Both the position numbers and the translations under genes were made by a program. Under the pieces are notes generated by a model, which did not search any database, was not told where the DNA came from, and worked only from the letters and a program-made list of their open reading frames with translations. A stretch of 64,000 nt of DNA from Morganella morganii_D (lineage in GTDB: Bacteria > Pseudomonadota > Gammaproteobacteria > Enterobacterales > Enterobacteriaceae), in NCBI GenBank assembly GCA_044772875.1, contig CP173058.1:2232001-2296000 (forward strand), given 5' to 3'. Of the stretch, positions 43,221 to 52,406 are shown piece after piece (position 1 is the stretch's first letter; the number at the start of each line of letters is the position of its first letter).

Positions 43221-44078
43221 ATGGGGATCATCTCAACCAAATATCTGCTCGCACATGCACAGACCAACGGCTATGCCGTTCCGGCGTTTAATATCCATAA
43301 CGCCGAAACTATTCAGGCCATTCTGGAAGCCTGTGCGGAACTGCGGGCACCGGTTATTCTGGCGGGCACACCGGGCACCTTTAAACACATCAGTTTCCCG
43401 GAAATCTATGCGCTGTGTGACGCGTATTCCCGCTCATTTTCCATGCCGGTTGCTCTGCATCTTGACCATCACGAAACCCTTGATGACATCCGCACCAAAG
43501 TCGGCCAGGGCGTGCGCAGTGCCATGATCGACGGCAGCCATTTCCCGTTTGAGGAGAATGTCGCGCTGGTGAAATCCGTGGTGAATTTCTGCCACAGTCA
43601 GGATTGCAGCGTGGAAGCGGAGCTCGGCCGCCTCGGCGGCGTCGAGGATGATATGGATGTGGATGCGGAAAGTGCCTTTCTGACATCCCCGGATGAAGCG
43701 CGCCGTTTTGCGCAGCTGACCGGCATCGACAGTCTGGCGGTTGCCATCGGTACGGCTCACGGCCTGTATACCAGCCGCCCGAAAATCGATTTTGCCCGGC
43801 TGGAGAAAATCCGCAATATCACAGATATCCCGCTGGTGCTGCACGGCGCGAGTGACGTGCCGGATGCAGATGTCCGCCGCACCATCGAACTGGGTGTGTG
43901 TAAAGTCAATGTCGCCACCGAGCTGAAAATCGCCTTTGCCGGGGCTGTCCGCGCCTGGTTTGCGGAGAACCCGGACGGCAATGACCCGCGCTATTACATG
44001 CGGGTCGGCATGGATGCGATGAAAGCGGTTGTCCGTGATAAAATCAGGGTCTGTGGTGCGGAAGGTCAGCTTCTGTAA
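43221..44078 (+). CDS. kbaY: D-tagatose-1,6-bisphosphate aldolase catalytic subunit KbaY
   Basis: A 285-residue class II, zinc-dependent aldolase. The metal and catalytic residues are in VALHLDHHETLDDI (about 76-89), VEAELGRLGGVEDD (about 132-145), AIGTAHGLY (about 176) and VLHGASDVPD (about 207). With KbaZ it splits tagatose-1,6-bisphosphate into DHAP and glyceraldehyde-3-phosphate, the last step of GalNAc breakdown. A strong terminator follows. No gene for the tagatose-6-phosphate kinase is in the cluster; a general phosphofructokinase must serve. Confidence 0.94.
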   Translation: MGIISTKYLLAHAQTNGYAVPAFNIHNAETIQAILEACAELRAPVILAGTPGTFKHISFPEIYALCDAYSRSFSMPVALHLDHHETLDDIRTKVGQGVRSAMIDGSHFPFEENVALVKSVVNFCHSQDCSVEAELGRLGGVEDDMDVDAESAFLTSPDEARRFAQLTGIDSLAVAIGTAHGLYTSRPKIDFARLEKIRNITDIPLVLHGASDVPDADVRRTIELGVCKVNVATELKIAFAGAVRAWFAENPDGNDPRYYMRVGMDAMKAVVRDKIRVCGAEGQLL

Positions 44079-44086
44079 CCCGTCAG

Positions 44087-44120
44087 GCGGTACTGTGTTC
44101 CCCCGCAGTGCCGCCTTTTT
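44087..44120 (+). terminator. Terminator after kbaY
   Basis: GGCGGtACTG ... CAGTgCCGCC followed by TTTTT. It separates the aga cluster from malX. Confidence 0.85.
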
Positions 44121-44216
44121 CATCTGCGAAAAAACAATAAAAAACAACAATAAAAAATACTGTCCCGTAACACCCCTTAACCAATAAATTATAAAGAAGC
44201 TGAGGAGTACTCTACG

Positions 44217-45788
44217 ATGTCGCAGGAAAAATCTTTTAAATCAAAGCTATGGGAATTTTTTCAAAGTCTCGGGAAAACCTTTATGTTTCCCGTCTCATTA
44301 CTGGCTTTCATGGGGTTATTACTCGGGATAGGCAGTTCAGTCACCAGTCCTTCCGCTATCAGCAGTTTTCCGTTTCTCGGTAATGAATTTGTCCAGCTGA
44401 CCTTCGGCTTTATGGCAATGGTCGGCGGTTTTGCCTTTACCTATCTGCCGGTGATGTTTGCGATGGCCATTCCGTTCGGCCTGGCAAACCGCAATAAAGC
44501 CGTCGGCGCATTTGCCGGATTTGTCGGCTATATGCTGATGAATATGAGCATCAATTATTATCTGACCGTCACCCACCAGCTTGCCGATCCGGCTATGATG
44601 AAGCAGGTCGGGCAATCCGTGGTGCTCGGCATTCAGACGCTCGAAATGGGTGTCCTGGGCGGGATTGTGGTCGGTGTTATCACTTATTTTCTGCATGAGC
44701 GTTTCCAGGACATGGTTCTGCATGATGCTTTCGCGTTTTTCGGCGGCATCCGTTTTGTGCCGATTATCACCGCGCTGACCCTGTCTCTTGTCGGCCTGGC
44801 AATTCCGTTCCTGTGGAAATATGTGGCAATGGGGATTGCCGGGATCGGCCATATTATTCAGAGCACAGATGTTTTCGGCCCGTTCCTGTACGGTGTCGGC
44901 GTGCTGTTGCTCAAGCCGTTCGGGCTGCATCATATTCTGCTGGCGATGGTACGTTTTACCCCGGCCGGGGGCACGGAATTTGTTGACGGCTATGAAGTCG
45001 CCGGAGCACTGAATATCTTCTATGCCGAACTGAAAGCCGGGCTGCCGTTCAGTCCGCATGTCACCGCCTTTCTGTCACAGGGCTTTATGCCAACCTTTAT
45101 CTTTGGTCTGCCGGCGGTAGCTTATGCTATCTACCGCACCGCGAAACCGGAGAACCGTCCGGTAATCAAAGGATTATTACTGTCCGGGGTACTGGTTTCC
45201 GTGGTGACCGGAATTTCCGAGCCGATTGAGTTCCTGTTCCTGTTTATCGCACCGGTGCTCTATATCTTCCACATTATTATGTCCGGCCTTGCCCTGCTGG
45301 TGATGGCACTGCTCGGCGTGACTATCGGTAACACTGACGGCGGGATTCTGGATCTGCTGATCTTCGGCATTATGCAGGGGACAGCGACCAAATGGTATCT
45401 GGTGTTCCCGGTCGGAATTATCTGGTTCGCTATCTACTTCTTTGTCTTCCGCTGGTACATTCTGAAGCATGATGTCAAAACACCGGGCCGTGAAGATGCT
45501 GCTGACGGTGCCGCACAAGCCGTGGAGGCCAACACGAAAGCACGCGGCAAAGCCAGATATGATCACAACCTGATCCTCACTGCCCTGGGCGGCAAAGAGA
45601 ATATTGATTCCCTTGATAACTGTATCACCCGTCTGCGTCTGGTGGTGAAAGATATGGATAAGGTGGATCAGAAAACCCTGAAAGAAGCCGGTGCCCTCTC
45701 CGTTGTGGTACTGGATGCCCACAGTGTGCAGGTGATTATCGGCCCGCAGGTGCAGAGTGTGAAATCCGGCATTGAAGCCTTAATTTAA
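44217..45788 (+). CDS. malX: PTS glucose/maltose-family IICB protein MalX
   Basis: A 523-residue EIICB of the glucose family: membrane IIC domain (about 15-420, ten or so helices) with GFAFTYLPVMFAMAIPFGLANRNKAVGAFAGF and ISEPIEFLFLFIAPVLY. The C-terminal IIB domain carries the phosphorylated Cys (about residue 469) in DNCITRLRL. E. coli MalX (530 residues) can take up glucose and maltose. The gene is intact, 12 bases ahead of a broken malY. No malI regulator gene is next to it. Confidence 0.92.
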   Translation: MSQEKSFKSKLWEFFQSLGKTFMFPVSLLAFMGLLLGIGSSVTSPSAISSFPFLGNEFVQLTFGFMAMVGGFAFTYLPVMFAMAIPFGLANRNKAVGAFAGFVGYMLMNMSINYYLTVTHQLADPAMMKQVGQSVVLGIQTLEMGVLGGIVVGVITYFLHERFQDMVLHDAFAFFGGIRFVPIITALTLSLVGLAIPFLWKYVAMGIAGIGHIIQSTDVFGPFLYGVGVLLLKPFGLHHILLAMVRFTPAGGTEFVDGYEVAGALNIFYAELKAGLPFSPHVTAFLSQGFMPTFIFGLPAVAYAIYRTAKPENRPVIKGLLLSGVLVSVVTGISEPIEFLFLFIAPVLYIFHIIMSGLALLVMALLGVTIGNTDGGILDLLIFGIMQGTATKWYLVFPVGIIWFAIYFFVFRWYILKHDVKTPGREDAADGAAQAVEANTKARGKARYDHNLILTALGGKENIDSLDNCITRLRLVVKDMDKVDQKTLKEAGALSVVVLDAHSVQVIIGPQVQSVKSGIEALI

Positions 45789-45800
45789 CAGGAACTGAGC

Positions 45801-46972
45801 ATGTACAATTTTGATGAAATAATTGAGCGCAAAAGTGACCGCTGCCGGAAATGGGATTATCAGTATGTCTGCTCCCGCTTCGGGGATGTCCCGCAGGATT
45901 TCATTCCGCTGTGGATAGCCGATATGGATTTCAAATCCCCGCCGGCGGTAATTGAGCGGTTCACACAGGTAGCGCAGCACGGTACCTTCGGCTACACCTG
46001 GTGCTTTGATGAATTTTATGACGCTGTTGTCCGTTTCCAGGCACAACGCCATCAGGTTACCGTTAAGCAGGAGTGGGTGACTCTCAGTTACGGTACCGTT
46101 TCCACCCTGCACTATCTGGTGCAGGCATTCTGCCGGCCCGGCGACTGTGTGATGATGAATACGCCGGTGTATGACCCGTTTGCCCATGCGGTGACCGGCA
46201 GAGTGTTACGGTGCTGACCAATCCGCTGGTGGCGCGTGATAACCGCTATCATCTTGATTTTGATCATATTGAGGCGCAGATGCGCGAACACCGGCCGAAA
46301 GTCTGGTTGTTCTGCTCGCCGCACAACCCGTCCGGTCGTATCTGGACGGCAGCAGAGATAAAACAGGTGTCTGATTTATGTCTGCAATACGATGTGCTGC
46401 TGGTGATTGATGAAGTGCATGCTGAACATGTGCTGTACGGCAGCTTTACCGGCTGTCTCCGCCCGGGATGTGCGGCTCCGGAGAATCTGATCCTCCTGAC
46501 TTCACCGAATAAAGCCTTTAACCTCGGCGGGCTGAAAACCTCTTACAGCATCATTCCGGATCCGGCACTGCGGGCACAATTCCGCCGTCAGCTGGAGAAA
46601 AACTCGATTACTTCACCTAACCTGTTCGGAGTATGGGGAATTATTGAGGCCTATAACAACAGTACTGACTAGCTGGATGAGCTGAACCACTATCTGAGAG
46701 GCAATGCGGATTATCTGACTCAGGCCGTGGCGGATTATTTCCCGGACTGGCAGATGATGCAGCCGGAGTCCTCCTACCTGGCCTGGATTAATATCAGTGC
46801 CACCGGCCGCACAGCGACTGATCTGACACATTATTATGCCCGTCAGAGCGGCGTGGTGGTTGAGGACGGCAGTCATTATGTGGCGGATGGTGAACAGTAT
46901 CTGCGGATTAACTTCGGCACCCCGCGGGCACTGCTGGCAGAGGCAGTAAAACGTCTGAAAAACGCCGGATAG
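45801..46972 (+). pseudogene. malY: malY pseudogene (PLP-dependent cystathionine beta-lyase/repressor), frameshift plus amber stop
   Basis: Three consecutive pieces together cover a full MalY/PatB-type aminotransferase of about 390 residues. The first (45801-46217) runs through LWIADMDFKSPPAV and NTPVYDPF. It ends by a frameshift near 46205: the continuation (LTNPLVARDNRYHLDFDH) is in the frame expected from a one-base loss. The second piece holds the PLP-lysine region SPNKAFNLGGLKT and ends at TAG 46670-46672. There E. coli MalY has Trp (WLDAL), so TGG to TAG is likely. The third piece continues to 46972. Two separate lesions make it inactive. Confidence 0.88.
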
Positions 46973-46975
46973 CAG

Positions 46976-47015
46976 AAAAAAATTGGCGACCTTGCTGTAT
47001 TCCGTCAACAGGGCC
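46976..47015 (-). terminator. Terminator of the CsrB/C-like RNA
   Basis: GGCGGCCCTGTT ... AGCAAGGTCGCC followed by AATTTTTTT on the minus strand. It starts 3 bases after the malY stop on the other strand. Confidence 0.85.
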
Positions 47016-47408
47016 GCCATAATTACCGATGTTTTACCTTGTACTAACAACACTTAACTACTCTGATTTGTCATGCATACTTCAGTGAAAATCCATTTTC
47101 ATCAGAGCGTCGGGGCATGACACCTGTCAGCTCTTACTTCCGTGTAACGGCAAATTCCTTTTACCGTTCCCTTCCCGAGGGTAAATCCTTTTATTACCTG
47201 TGGTGATAAAGCACAGAATCCCTGATAATACATCCGTGTGGTAAGTCCGTTTACACCGGACAACCTTGTCCGGTAACATCCGTTTATGTCCCTGGGGGAT
47301 ATATCCGTTATCCCGCTAAATCATTAAAAAATAGTTCCTTTATTTTTTAAGATAAAAACGTGTTATCCTGGTTATATTCGCATCCTTGCGGGCATATTGA
47401 CTTATAAC
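46976..47408 (-). ncRNA. Probable CsrB/CsrC-family regulatory RNA
   Basis: Read on the minus strand, about 430 nt hold 18 GGA triplets, many in apical loops of short hairpins: CGC-AAGGAT-GCG, GGGATA-ACGGATA-TATCCC, GGTAA-TAAAAGGAT-TTACC, AACGG-TAAAAGGAATTTG-CCGTT, GAAAA-TGGA-TTTTC, plus a 9-bp stem ACCGGACAA-GG-TTGTCCGGT. This tandem GGA-loop design is the mark of RNAs that sequester CsrA/RsmA. A -35 TTGCAG (47443-47438), 17-base spacer and -10 TATAAC (47420-47415) precede it. A GC-rich hairpin with seven T (46976-46982) ends it. Exact family (CsrB or CsrC) is open. Confidence 0.75.
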
Positions 47409-47443
47409 AGTCCGGTTATAAGAAACATCTGTAATAACTGCAA
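47401..47443 (-). promoter_or_regulatory. Promoter of the CsrB/C-like RNA with an overlapping inverted repeat
   Basis: -35 TTGCAG and -10 TATAAC, 17 bases apart, on the minus strand. The -10 lies inside the perfect inverted repeat CTTATAAC-N6-GTTATAAG (47401-47422), a possible regulator site or 5' hairpin. I could not find a clear UvrY/GacA box (TGTAAG-N6-CTTACA) further upstream. Confidence 0.55.
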
Positions 47444-48606
47444 TTTTTTAATATTTCAGTGGTATACCTGAATGTTAATTTATAATCCACACTCAGCATG
47501 GTCATTATAAAATAACATTTCGACACTTCATTAAAACTGAGAATAATAACGTGAACACAATTTCAATTTACATTTAAAAAATTCAAAGGCCAATAAGAAA
47601 ATACTCAATTTAAGGTAGGTCATGTATTTCTGTTACGCAAAGCAAACATGAATCATGTCCCTTATTACGGCTAAAGATTATCATCACAAAATATATCGTC
47701 AATAAGAAATGGACTAGCTTTATGCGTAAATAGTCTGTTTTTTCACCGCGATTACTTCTATTAGTATTTCTTCTTCTTCCGTTAATGATATAAAAGAACG
47801 ACCACTCACACAGTGACGATATAAAATTCCGAGTTACAACAAAATGCAGATAAAAACACCAACTGGTATGTCATATAGTTATTTTGATAAAATTTAAGGC
47901 CAAATTATTTCTTATGACAATTCTGCGTTTTTAGGATAATACTCATCTCATGTACAAACGATGTTTTTATCAAATCATACACAACCAATTGATTATAATA
48001 AAAATACATCCTGTTTTTCTGTGTTGTACTTTTTTGAAAAGAGCAATAACATCGCTATACGATAACAAAAACACAACAAAAATTCATTAATTTAAATAAC
48101 CACTAAACGTGAAATTACGTAATCCTTTTTTACCTCAGCCTGTTTATTTAAGATAATAATACACTTTTAATTGATACACGTTATTTAATAAACTAATTCC
48201 TAATATATTTTCATTAGTTAAAAATGGAAATATCTTATTTAAATACCCTTTAATTAACGTGATGGTCTTTCCGGAAAACATTATATGCCACGTAATCTTC
48301 TCCCGGAAGCCGGTTCCGGCCGGTGCTATTATCACTACCGTTTCATTATCAAAATGAGATGATATCATTCTCATACTGCGCAAATCCTGTTTGCACCTCT
48401 TTTCATCCGTCCGGCTGACCGGTACGGAAAGCCATTCGCAAATCTCCGGTGATACATTTCACAAATCACAGATGATTTAAGAGATCACTCACATTTTTAT
48501 TTCTTTGTCGCGCCGCTGGTTCGGTTATTGCTTTATTCCCTGTACCAAACGATCCGCTGAGGCCGACGTATGACCTCTCATTCCATTTATTATAAAGGAG
48601 AGAAGG
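47444..48606. other. AT-rich region of about 1.2 kb without a supported gene
   Basis: Between the CsrB/C-like promoter and xanQ. No frame longer than about 80 codons; the 79-codon minus frame at 48144-48383 has no ribosome site or family resemblance. The first kilobase is strongly AT-rich, with many short stops in all frames. The last 250 bases, nearer normal composition, must hold the xanQ promoter. I see no tRNA, IS or coding remnant. Confidence 0.55.
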
Positions 48607-50067
48607 ATGTCAGATCTCAATCATCCAACCTCTGATCTAATCTATCAGCTGGACGATAAGCCCCCGTTTTTACAGGCTCTTCTTGGTGCAATTACCCATT
48701 TATTAGCCCTGTTTGTTCCGATGGTCATGCCCGCTCTGATTGTGAGCAAGGCCCTGGATTTATCTGCCGATACCACGGCCTATCTGGTTTCTATGGTGAT
48801 GATTGCCTCAGGAATCGGCACCTGGATACAGGTTCACCGCTACGGGCCGATGGGCTCCGGCCTGTTATCCATTCAGTCCGTTAACTTTTCATTTGTGACT
48901 GCCATGATTGCCATCGGTACCGCCATGCGCAGTGACGGAATTCATGAAGAACTGATTTTATCCTCCCTGCTCGGTGTCTCTTTCGCCGGTGCTTTCCTGG
49001 TTGTCGGTTCCTCTTTTGTGCTGCCTTATCTGCGCCGGATAATTACCCCGACTGTCAGCGGTGTAGTGGTGCTGATGATCGGCCTGAGTCTTATCAAGGT
49101 CGGGATCATCGATTTCGGCGGCGGATTCTCCGCCAAATCAGCCGGCACATACGGCAACTATGAAAATATCGGCGTGGGATTACTGGTTTTGCTGGTGGTG
49201 ATCGGCTTTAACTGCTGTAAAAGCCCGCTGCTGCGGATGGGCGGCATCGCCATTGCGTTGGTGACAGGCTACATTGCCTCGCTGTTTCTTGGTCTGGTGG
49301 ATTTCAGCACCTATCAGAACATGGCATTTATTACCGTGCCGGTGCCGTTTAAATTCGGTTTTTCATTTAATTTCACTCACTTCCTGGTGGTGGCCATTAT
49401 TTATATCCTCAGTGTGCTGGAAGCCGTCGGTAACCTGACGGCGACGGCCATGGTATCGAACCAGCCGATTAAAGGTGAGGTGTATCAGAACCGGCTGAAA
49501 GGCGGTGTGATGGCGGATGGTGTGGTTTCTGTTATCCCGTCAGCCCTCGGTTCACTGCCGCTGACCACCTTTGCCCAGAATAACGGGGTGATCCAGATGA
49601 CCGGCGTTGCTTCCAGCTATATCGGACGCTTTATTGCGGTGATCCTTGTTTTCCTCGGCCTGTTCCCGGGAATCAGCTGGTTCTTTACCACCATTCCGGC
49701 ACCGGTACTGGGCGGAGCAATGACACTGATGTTCTCCATGATTGCCATTGCCGGGCTGCGCATTATCATTTCCAACGGACTGCGCCGCCGCGAAACCCTG
49801 ATTGTGGCGACATCGCTGGGTCTGGGACTGGGTGTTTCCTATGATCCGCAGATTTTCAGCATCCTGCCGCCATCATTATATATCCTCGCCGAAAACCCGA
49901 TTTGTGTCGGCGGTCTGACTGCCATTATCCTGAACCTGCTGATCCCGATCGGACAGCCGCGCGGTGCGGCCAATGAGGAAGAGCCGGAAGCCATGCCGGA
50001 TATCCCGGATGCAGAGCGCGACCTGCCGGATATGGCAATGAGCGCGGAGAACAAGCGGGTTATCTGA
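48607..50067 (+). CDS. xanQ: Xanthine permease XanQ (NCS2 family)
   Basis: A 486-residue xanthine:H+ symporter of the NCS2 family, with 14 membrane segments in the known fold. It agrees with E. coli XanQ nearly throughout (SDLNHPTSDLIYQLDDKPPF, GSGLLSIQSVNFSFVT, VLEAVGNLTATAMVS, GSLPLTTFAQNNGVIQMTGVASSYIGR). AAGGAGAGAAGG precedes the ATG. The C-terminal tail is acidic and longer than in E. coli. The neighbouring aegA and the uacT gene point to purine use. Confidence 0.94.
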   Translation: MSDLNHPTSDLIYQLDDKPPFLQALLGAITHLLALFVPMVMPALIVSKALDLSADTTAYLVSMVMIASGIGTWIQVHRYGPMGSGLLSIQSVNFSFVTAMIAIGTAMRSDGIHEELILSSLLGVSFAGAFLVVGSSFVLPYLRRIITPTVSGVVVLMIGLSLIKVGIIDFGGGFSAKSAGTYGNYENIGVGLLVLLVVIGFNCCKSPLLRMGGIAIALVTGYIASLFLGLVDFSTYQNMAFITVPVPFKFGFSFNFTHFLVVAIIYILSVLEAVGNLTATAMVSNQPIKGEVYQNRLKGGVMADGVVSVIPSALGSLPLTTFAQNNGVIQMTGVASSYIGRFIAVILVFLGLFPGISWFFTTIPAPVLGGAMTLMFSMIAIAGLRIIISNGLRRRETLIVATSLGLGLGVSYDPQIFSILPPSLYILAENPICVGGLTAIILNLLIPIGQPRGAANEEEPEAMPDIPDAERDLPDMAMSAENKRVI

Positions 50068-50087
50068 CCGTACTGATTTCTTCCCGT

Positions 50088-50129
50088 AAAAAAACCGCGA
50101 TAACTATCAATTATCGCGGTTTTGTTTTT
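50088..50129. terminator. Bidirectional terminator between xanQ and aegA
   Basis: AAAAACCGCGATAA-CTATCAA-TTATCGCGGTTTTG followed by TTTTT; serves the two convergent genes. Confidence 0.9.
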
Positions 50130-50140
50130 ACTGTTGTCTG

Positions 50141-52105
50141 TTATGCGTTACTGACCATTGCCTGCGGTGACTGAGCCTGTTCATCAAACATACTCAGCAT
50201 CTCGCGGGCGGCCCGGCGACCGGCGGCCATTGCGGTGACCACCAAATCCGCCCCGTGTACCGCATCACCGGAGGCAAAAATTTTCGGGTTGGTGGTCTGA
50301 TTGCTCATACGGCCATTGCCGCCGGTTTTAATTTGTCCCCATTTATTCAGCTGAACATTATAACCACTGAGCCACGGCATCGGATGAGACTGGAAACCGA
50401 ACGCCATAATCAGCACATCCGCGTCAAGGATAAATTCAGAACCTTCCACCGGCTTCGGACGGCGGCGGCCATCCGGCCCCGGCTCACCAAGCTGGGTGCG
50501 GATAAGCCCGATACCGCTGACTGCTCCCTGCGCATTGCGGTCAATAAACTGCGGCTGCACATTATAGAGTAATTCCGCACCCTCCTCACGGGCATTGACC
50601 ACTTCTTTCTTTGAGCCCGGCATACTGGCCTCATCACGGCGGTAGGCGCAGATAACACTCTCGGCACCACGGCGGACAGCCGTACGCACACAGTCCATCG
50701 CAGTATCACCGCCGCCGAGTACCACGACCTTTTTCCCTTCCGCATCAATCCACGGGTATTCATCCGCTACCGGCAGCCCCATCACTTCACGGGTACTGGC
50801 GATAAGGAACGGCAGCGCCTGCACCACGCCCGGGGAATCCTCATGCTCCAGCCCGGCTTTCATCATGCCGTAGGTTCCGACGCCCAGCAGCACCGCGTCA
50901 TATTCACTCATCAGGCGGCTGAACGGGATATCTTTGCCGATTTCACAGTTCAGATGAAAGGTGATCCCCATGTCCGTGAAAATCTGACGCCGCTGTGCCA
51001 TCAGTTGCTTGTCCAGCTTAAACGGCGGGATCCCGAAGGTCAGCAGTCCGCCGATTTCCGGATGACGCTCAAACACTTCCGCTTTCACCCCGGCGCGGGT
51101 CAGCACATCCGCACACCCCAGCCCGGCAGGACCGGCACCGATAATCGCAACCCGCTCTGTGCGCGGAACCACATCCTCCGCCACTGACGGACGCCAGCCC
51201 ATCTCAAAAGCGGTATCAGTGATATAGCGTTCAATATTCCCCACCGTCACCGCCCCGCCATGGTTACGCAGTGTACAGCGGCTTTCGCACAGTCTGTCCT
51301 GCGGGCAGACGCGGCCGCAGATTTCCGGCAGTGAACTGGTGGCGTTACTCAGCTCCGCCGCCTCAATAATTTTGCCTTCACGTACCAGGCGGACAAAATC
51401 CGGAATAGAATTGTGCAGCGGGCATGACAGGTTACACATCGCCTTTTGTGAACAATACAGGCAGCGCTCACTTTCATACCCGGCACACTGTTCATTCAGT
51501 CCGATATAGATTTCGCCGAAATGATTTTTGCGCAGTGCCGCACTCTGTTTCTGTGCCCCTTCACGCGGCGGACGTTTGAGGATCTCAAAACGGATCTCCG
51601 ACTGACGCGCCCGGTTGTATGCTCCTGTAGCTGCCTGCATCAGACGGTCATTGCGCAGGAGCACCAGTTTATGTTCATCCAGGATGCTGAGTGCGTTGGT
51701 CGGGCAGTTGGCCACACATGCGGGTGACCCGCCGGTGGTATCACATAAATCGCACTTCTGTGCCAGTTCGAGCGAGTGATCAAACGTCATCACCATTTCC
51801 ATCGCCCCGAACGGGCAGACCAGCACACAGCTTTTACAGCCGATACATTTCTCCTGATCCAGTTTGACAATGTTGTCCGCCACATACAGGGCATCCACCG
51901 GGCAGGCGGCCGCACAAGGGGAATCTTCACACTGACGGCAGGTGACAGCCACGCTGTCATTCTCTTTGAACATGACGCGGATACGGGGGGCGTAATCACG
52001 GCTGTCATGTGGCCAGTGGTGATCATTATGCGCGACAACGCAGGCAATTTCGCAGGCGTGACATCCGATACATTTCCGGCTGTCCGCAACTATACATTTG
52101 TTCAT
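50141..52105 (-). CDS. aegA: AegA/YgfT-type iron-sulphur flavoprotein oxidoreductase
   Basis: A 654-residue fusion. The N-terminal 170 residues are a ferredoxin module of HycB/DmsB type with four Cys clusters (CIGCHACEIAC, CRQCEDSPCAAACP, CIGCKSCVLVCP, CDLC...CVANCP). The rest is a glutamate-synthase small-subunit-like flavoprotein with CLYC...CNLSCPLHN, FAD motif AIIGAGPAGLGCADVL and NAD(P) motif VVLGGGDTAMD. AegA and YgfT of E. coli are needed for anaerobic urate breakdown. The start is the ATG at 52105 behind AGGTGA; a GTG two codons earlier is the alternative. Convergent with xanQ. Confidence 0.9.
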   Translation of the reverse strand: MNKCIVADSRKCIGCHACEIACVVAHNDHHWPHDSRDYAPRIRVMFKENDSVAVTCRQCEDSPCAAACPVDALYVADNIVKLDQEKCIGCKSCVLVCPFGAMEMVMTFDHSLELAQKCDLCDTTGGSPACVANCPTNALSILDEHKLVLLRNDRLMQAATGAYNRARQSEIRFEILKRPPREGAQKQSAALRKNHFGEIYIGLNEQCAGYESERCLYCSQKAMCNLSCPLHNSIPDFVRLVREGKIIEAAELSNATSSLPEICGRVCPQDRLCESRCTLRNHGGAVTVGNIERYITDTAFEMGWRPSVAEDVVPRTERVAIIGAGPAGLGCADVLTRAGVKAEVFERHPEIGGLLTFGIPPFKLDKQLMAQRRQIFTDMGITFHLNCEIGKDIPFSRLMSEYDAVLLGVGTYGMMKAGLEHEDSPGVVQALPFLIASTREVMGLPVADEYPWIDAEGKKVVVLGGGDTAMDCVRTAVRRGAESVICAYRRDEASMPGSKKEVVNAREEGAELLYNVQPQFIDRNAQGAVSGIGLIRTQLGEPGPDGRRRPKPVEGSEFILDADVLIMAFGFQSHPMPWLSGYNVQLNKWGQIKTGGNGRMSNQTTNPKIFASGDAVHGADLVVTAMAAGRRAAREMLSMFDEQAQSPQAMVSNA

Positions 52106-52352
52106 GTTCACCTATCGCTTTCCGGGTTTTCAGTGTTGGTAACCATGCAATAACCGGACTCACTTGTCCCTTCTTTGTCTGTTTTATGGTCATTTTGCGG
52201 GTCGGATCAAATTCTGCAGATGCAGGAAAGCAATAACACACGCGCAACAGGGCTACCGGATTTTTTTTACTTTAACTGGGTGCGGGATTTGTTTTTTTGA
52301 CCTGACGCGGTCTTAAGCGGAATAAAAAAAATTGAATCGTATCAGCTGACAG
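52106..52352. other. Intergenic region upstream of aegA
   Basis: About 250 bases holding the aegA promoter zone, with an A-run near 52322-52330. No gene supported and no clear operator recognised. Confidence 0.4.
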
Positions 52353-52379
52353 CAGACGCTTCCGTTAAAGAAGCGTCTG
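52353..52379 (-). terminator. Hairpin after psuT
   Basis: CAGACGCTTC-cgttaaa-GAAGCGTCTG, a perfect 10-bp stem just beyond the psuT stop. The T-run on the minus strand is about 20 bases further on, so it may be a 3'-stabilising hairpin rather than a textbook terminator. Confidence 0.5.
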
Positions 52380-52406
52380 TGAATACCCGGTATTCATCTG
52401 AACCGC

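Noticed and set aside
47041..47340. Plus-strand tandem hairpins with TCCKTTT loops, considered as a CRISPR-like array or plus-strand RNA
   Set aside because: Spacing and repeat sequence are irregular, so it is not CRISPR. The loops make sense as GGA on the minus strand, where the promoter and terminator also lie.
48144..48383. 79-codon minus frame in the AT-rich gap
   Set aside because: No ribosome site, hydrophobic AT-driven composition, and no recognisable motif.
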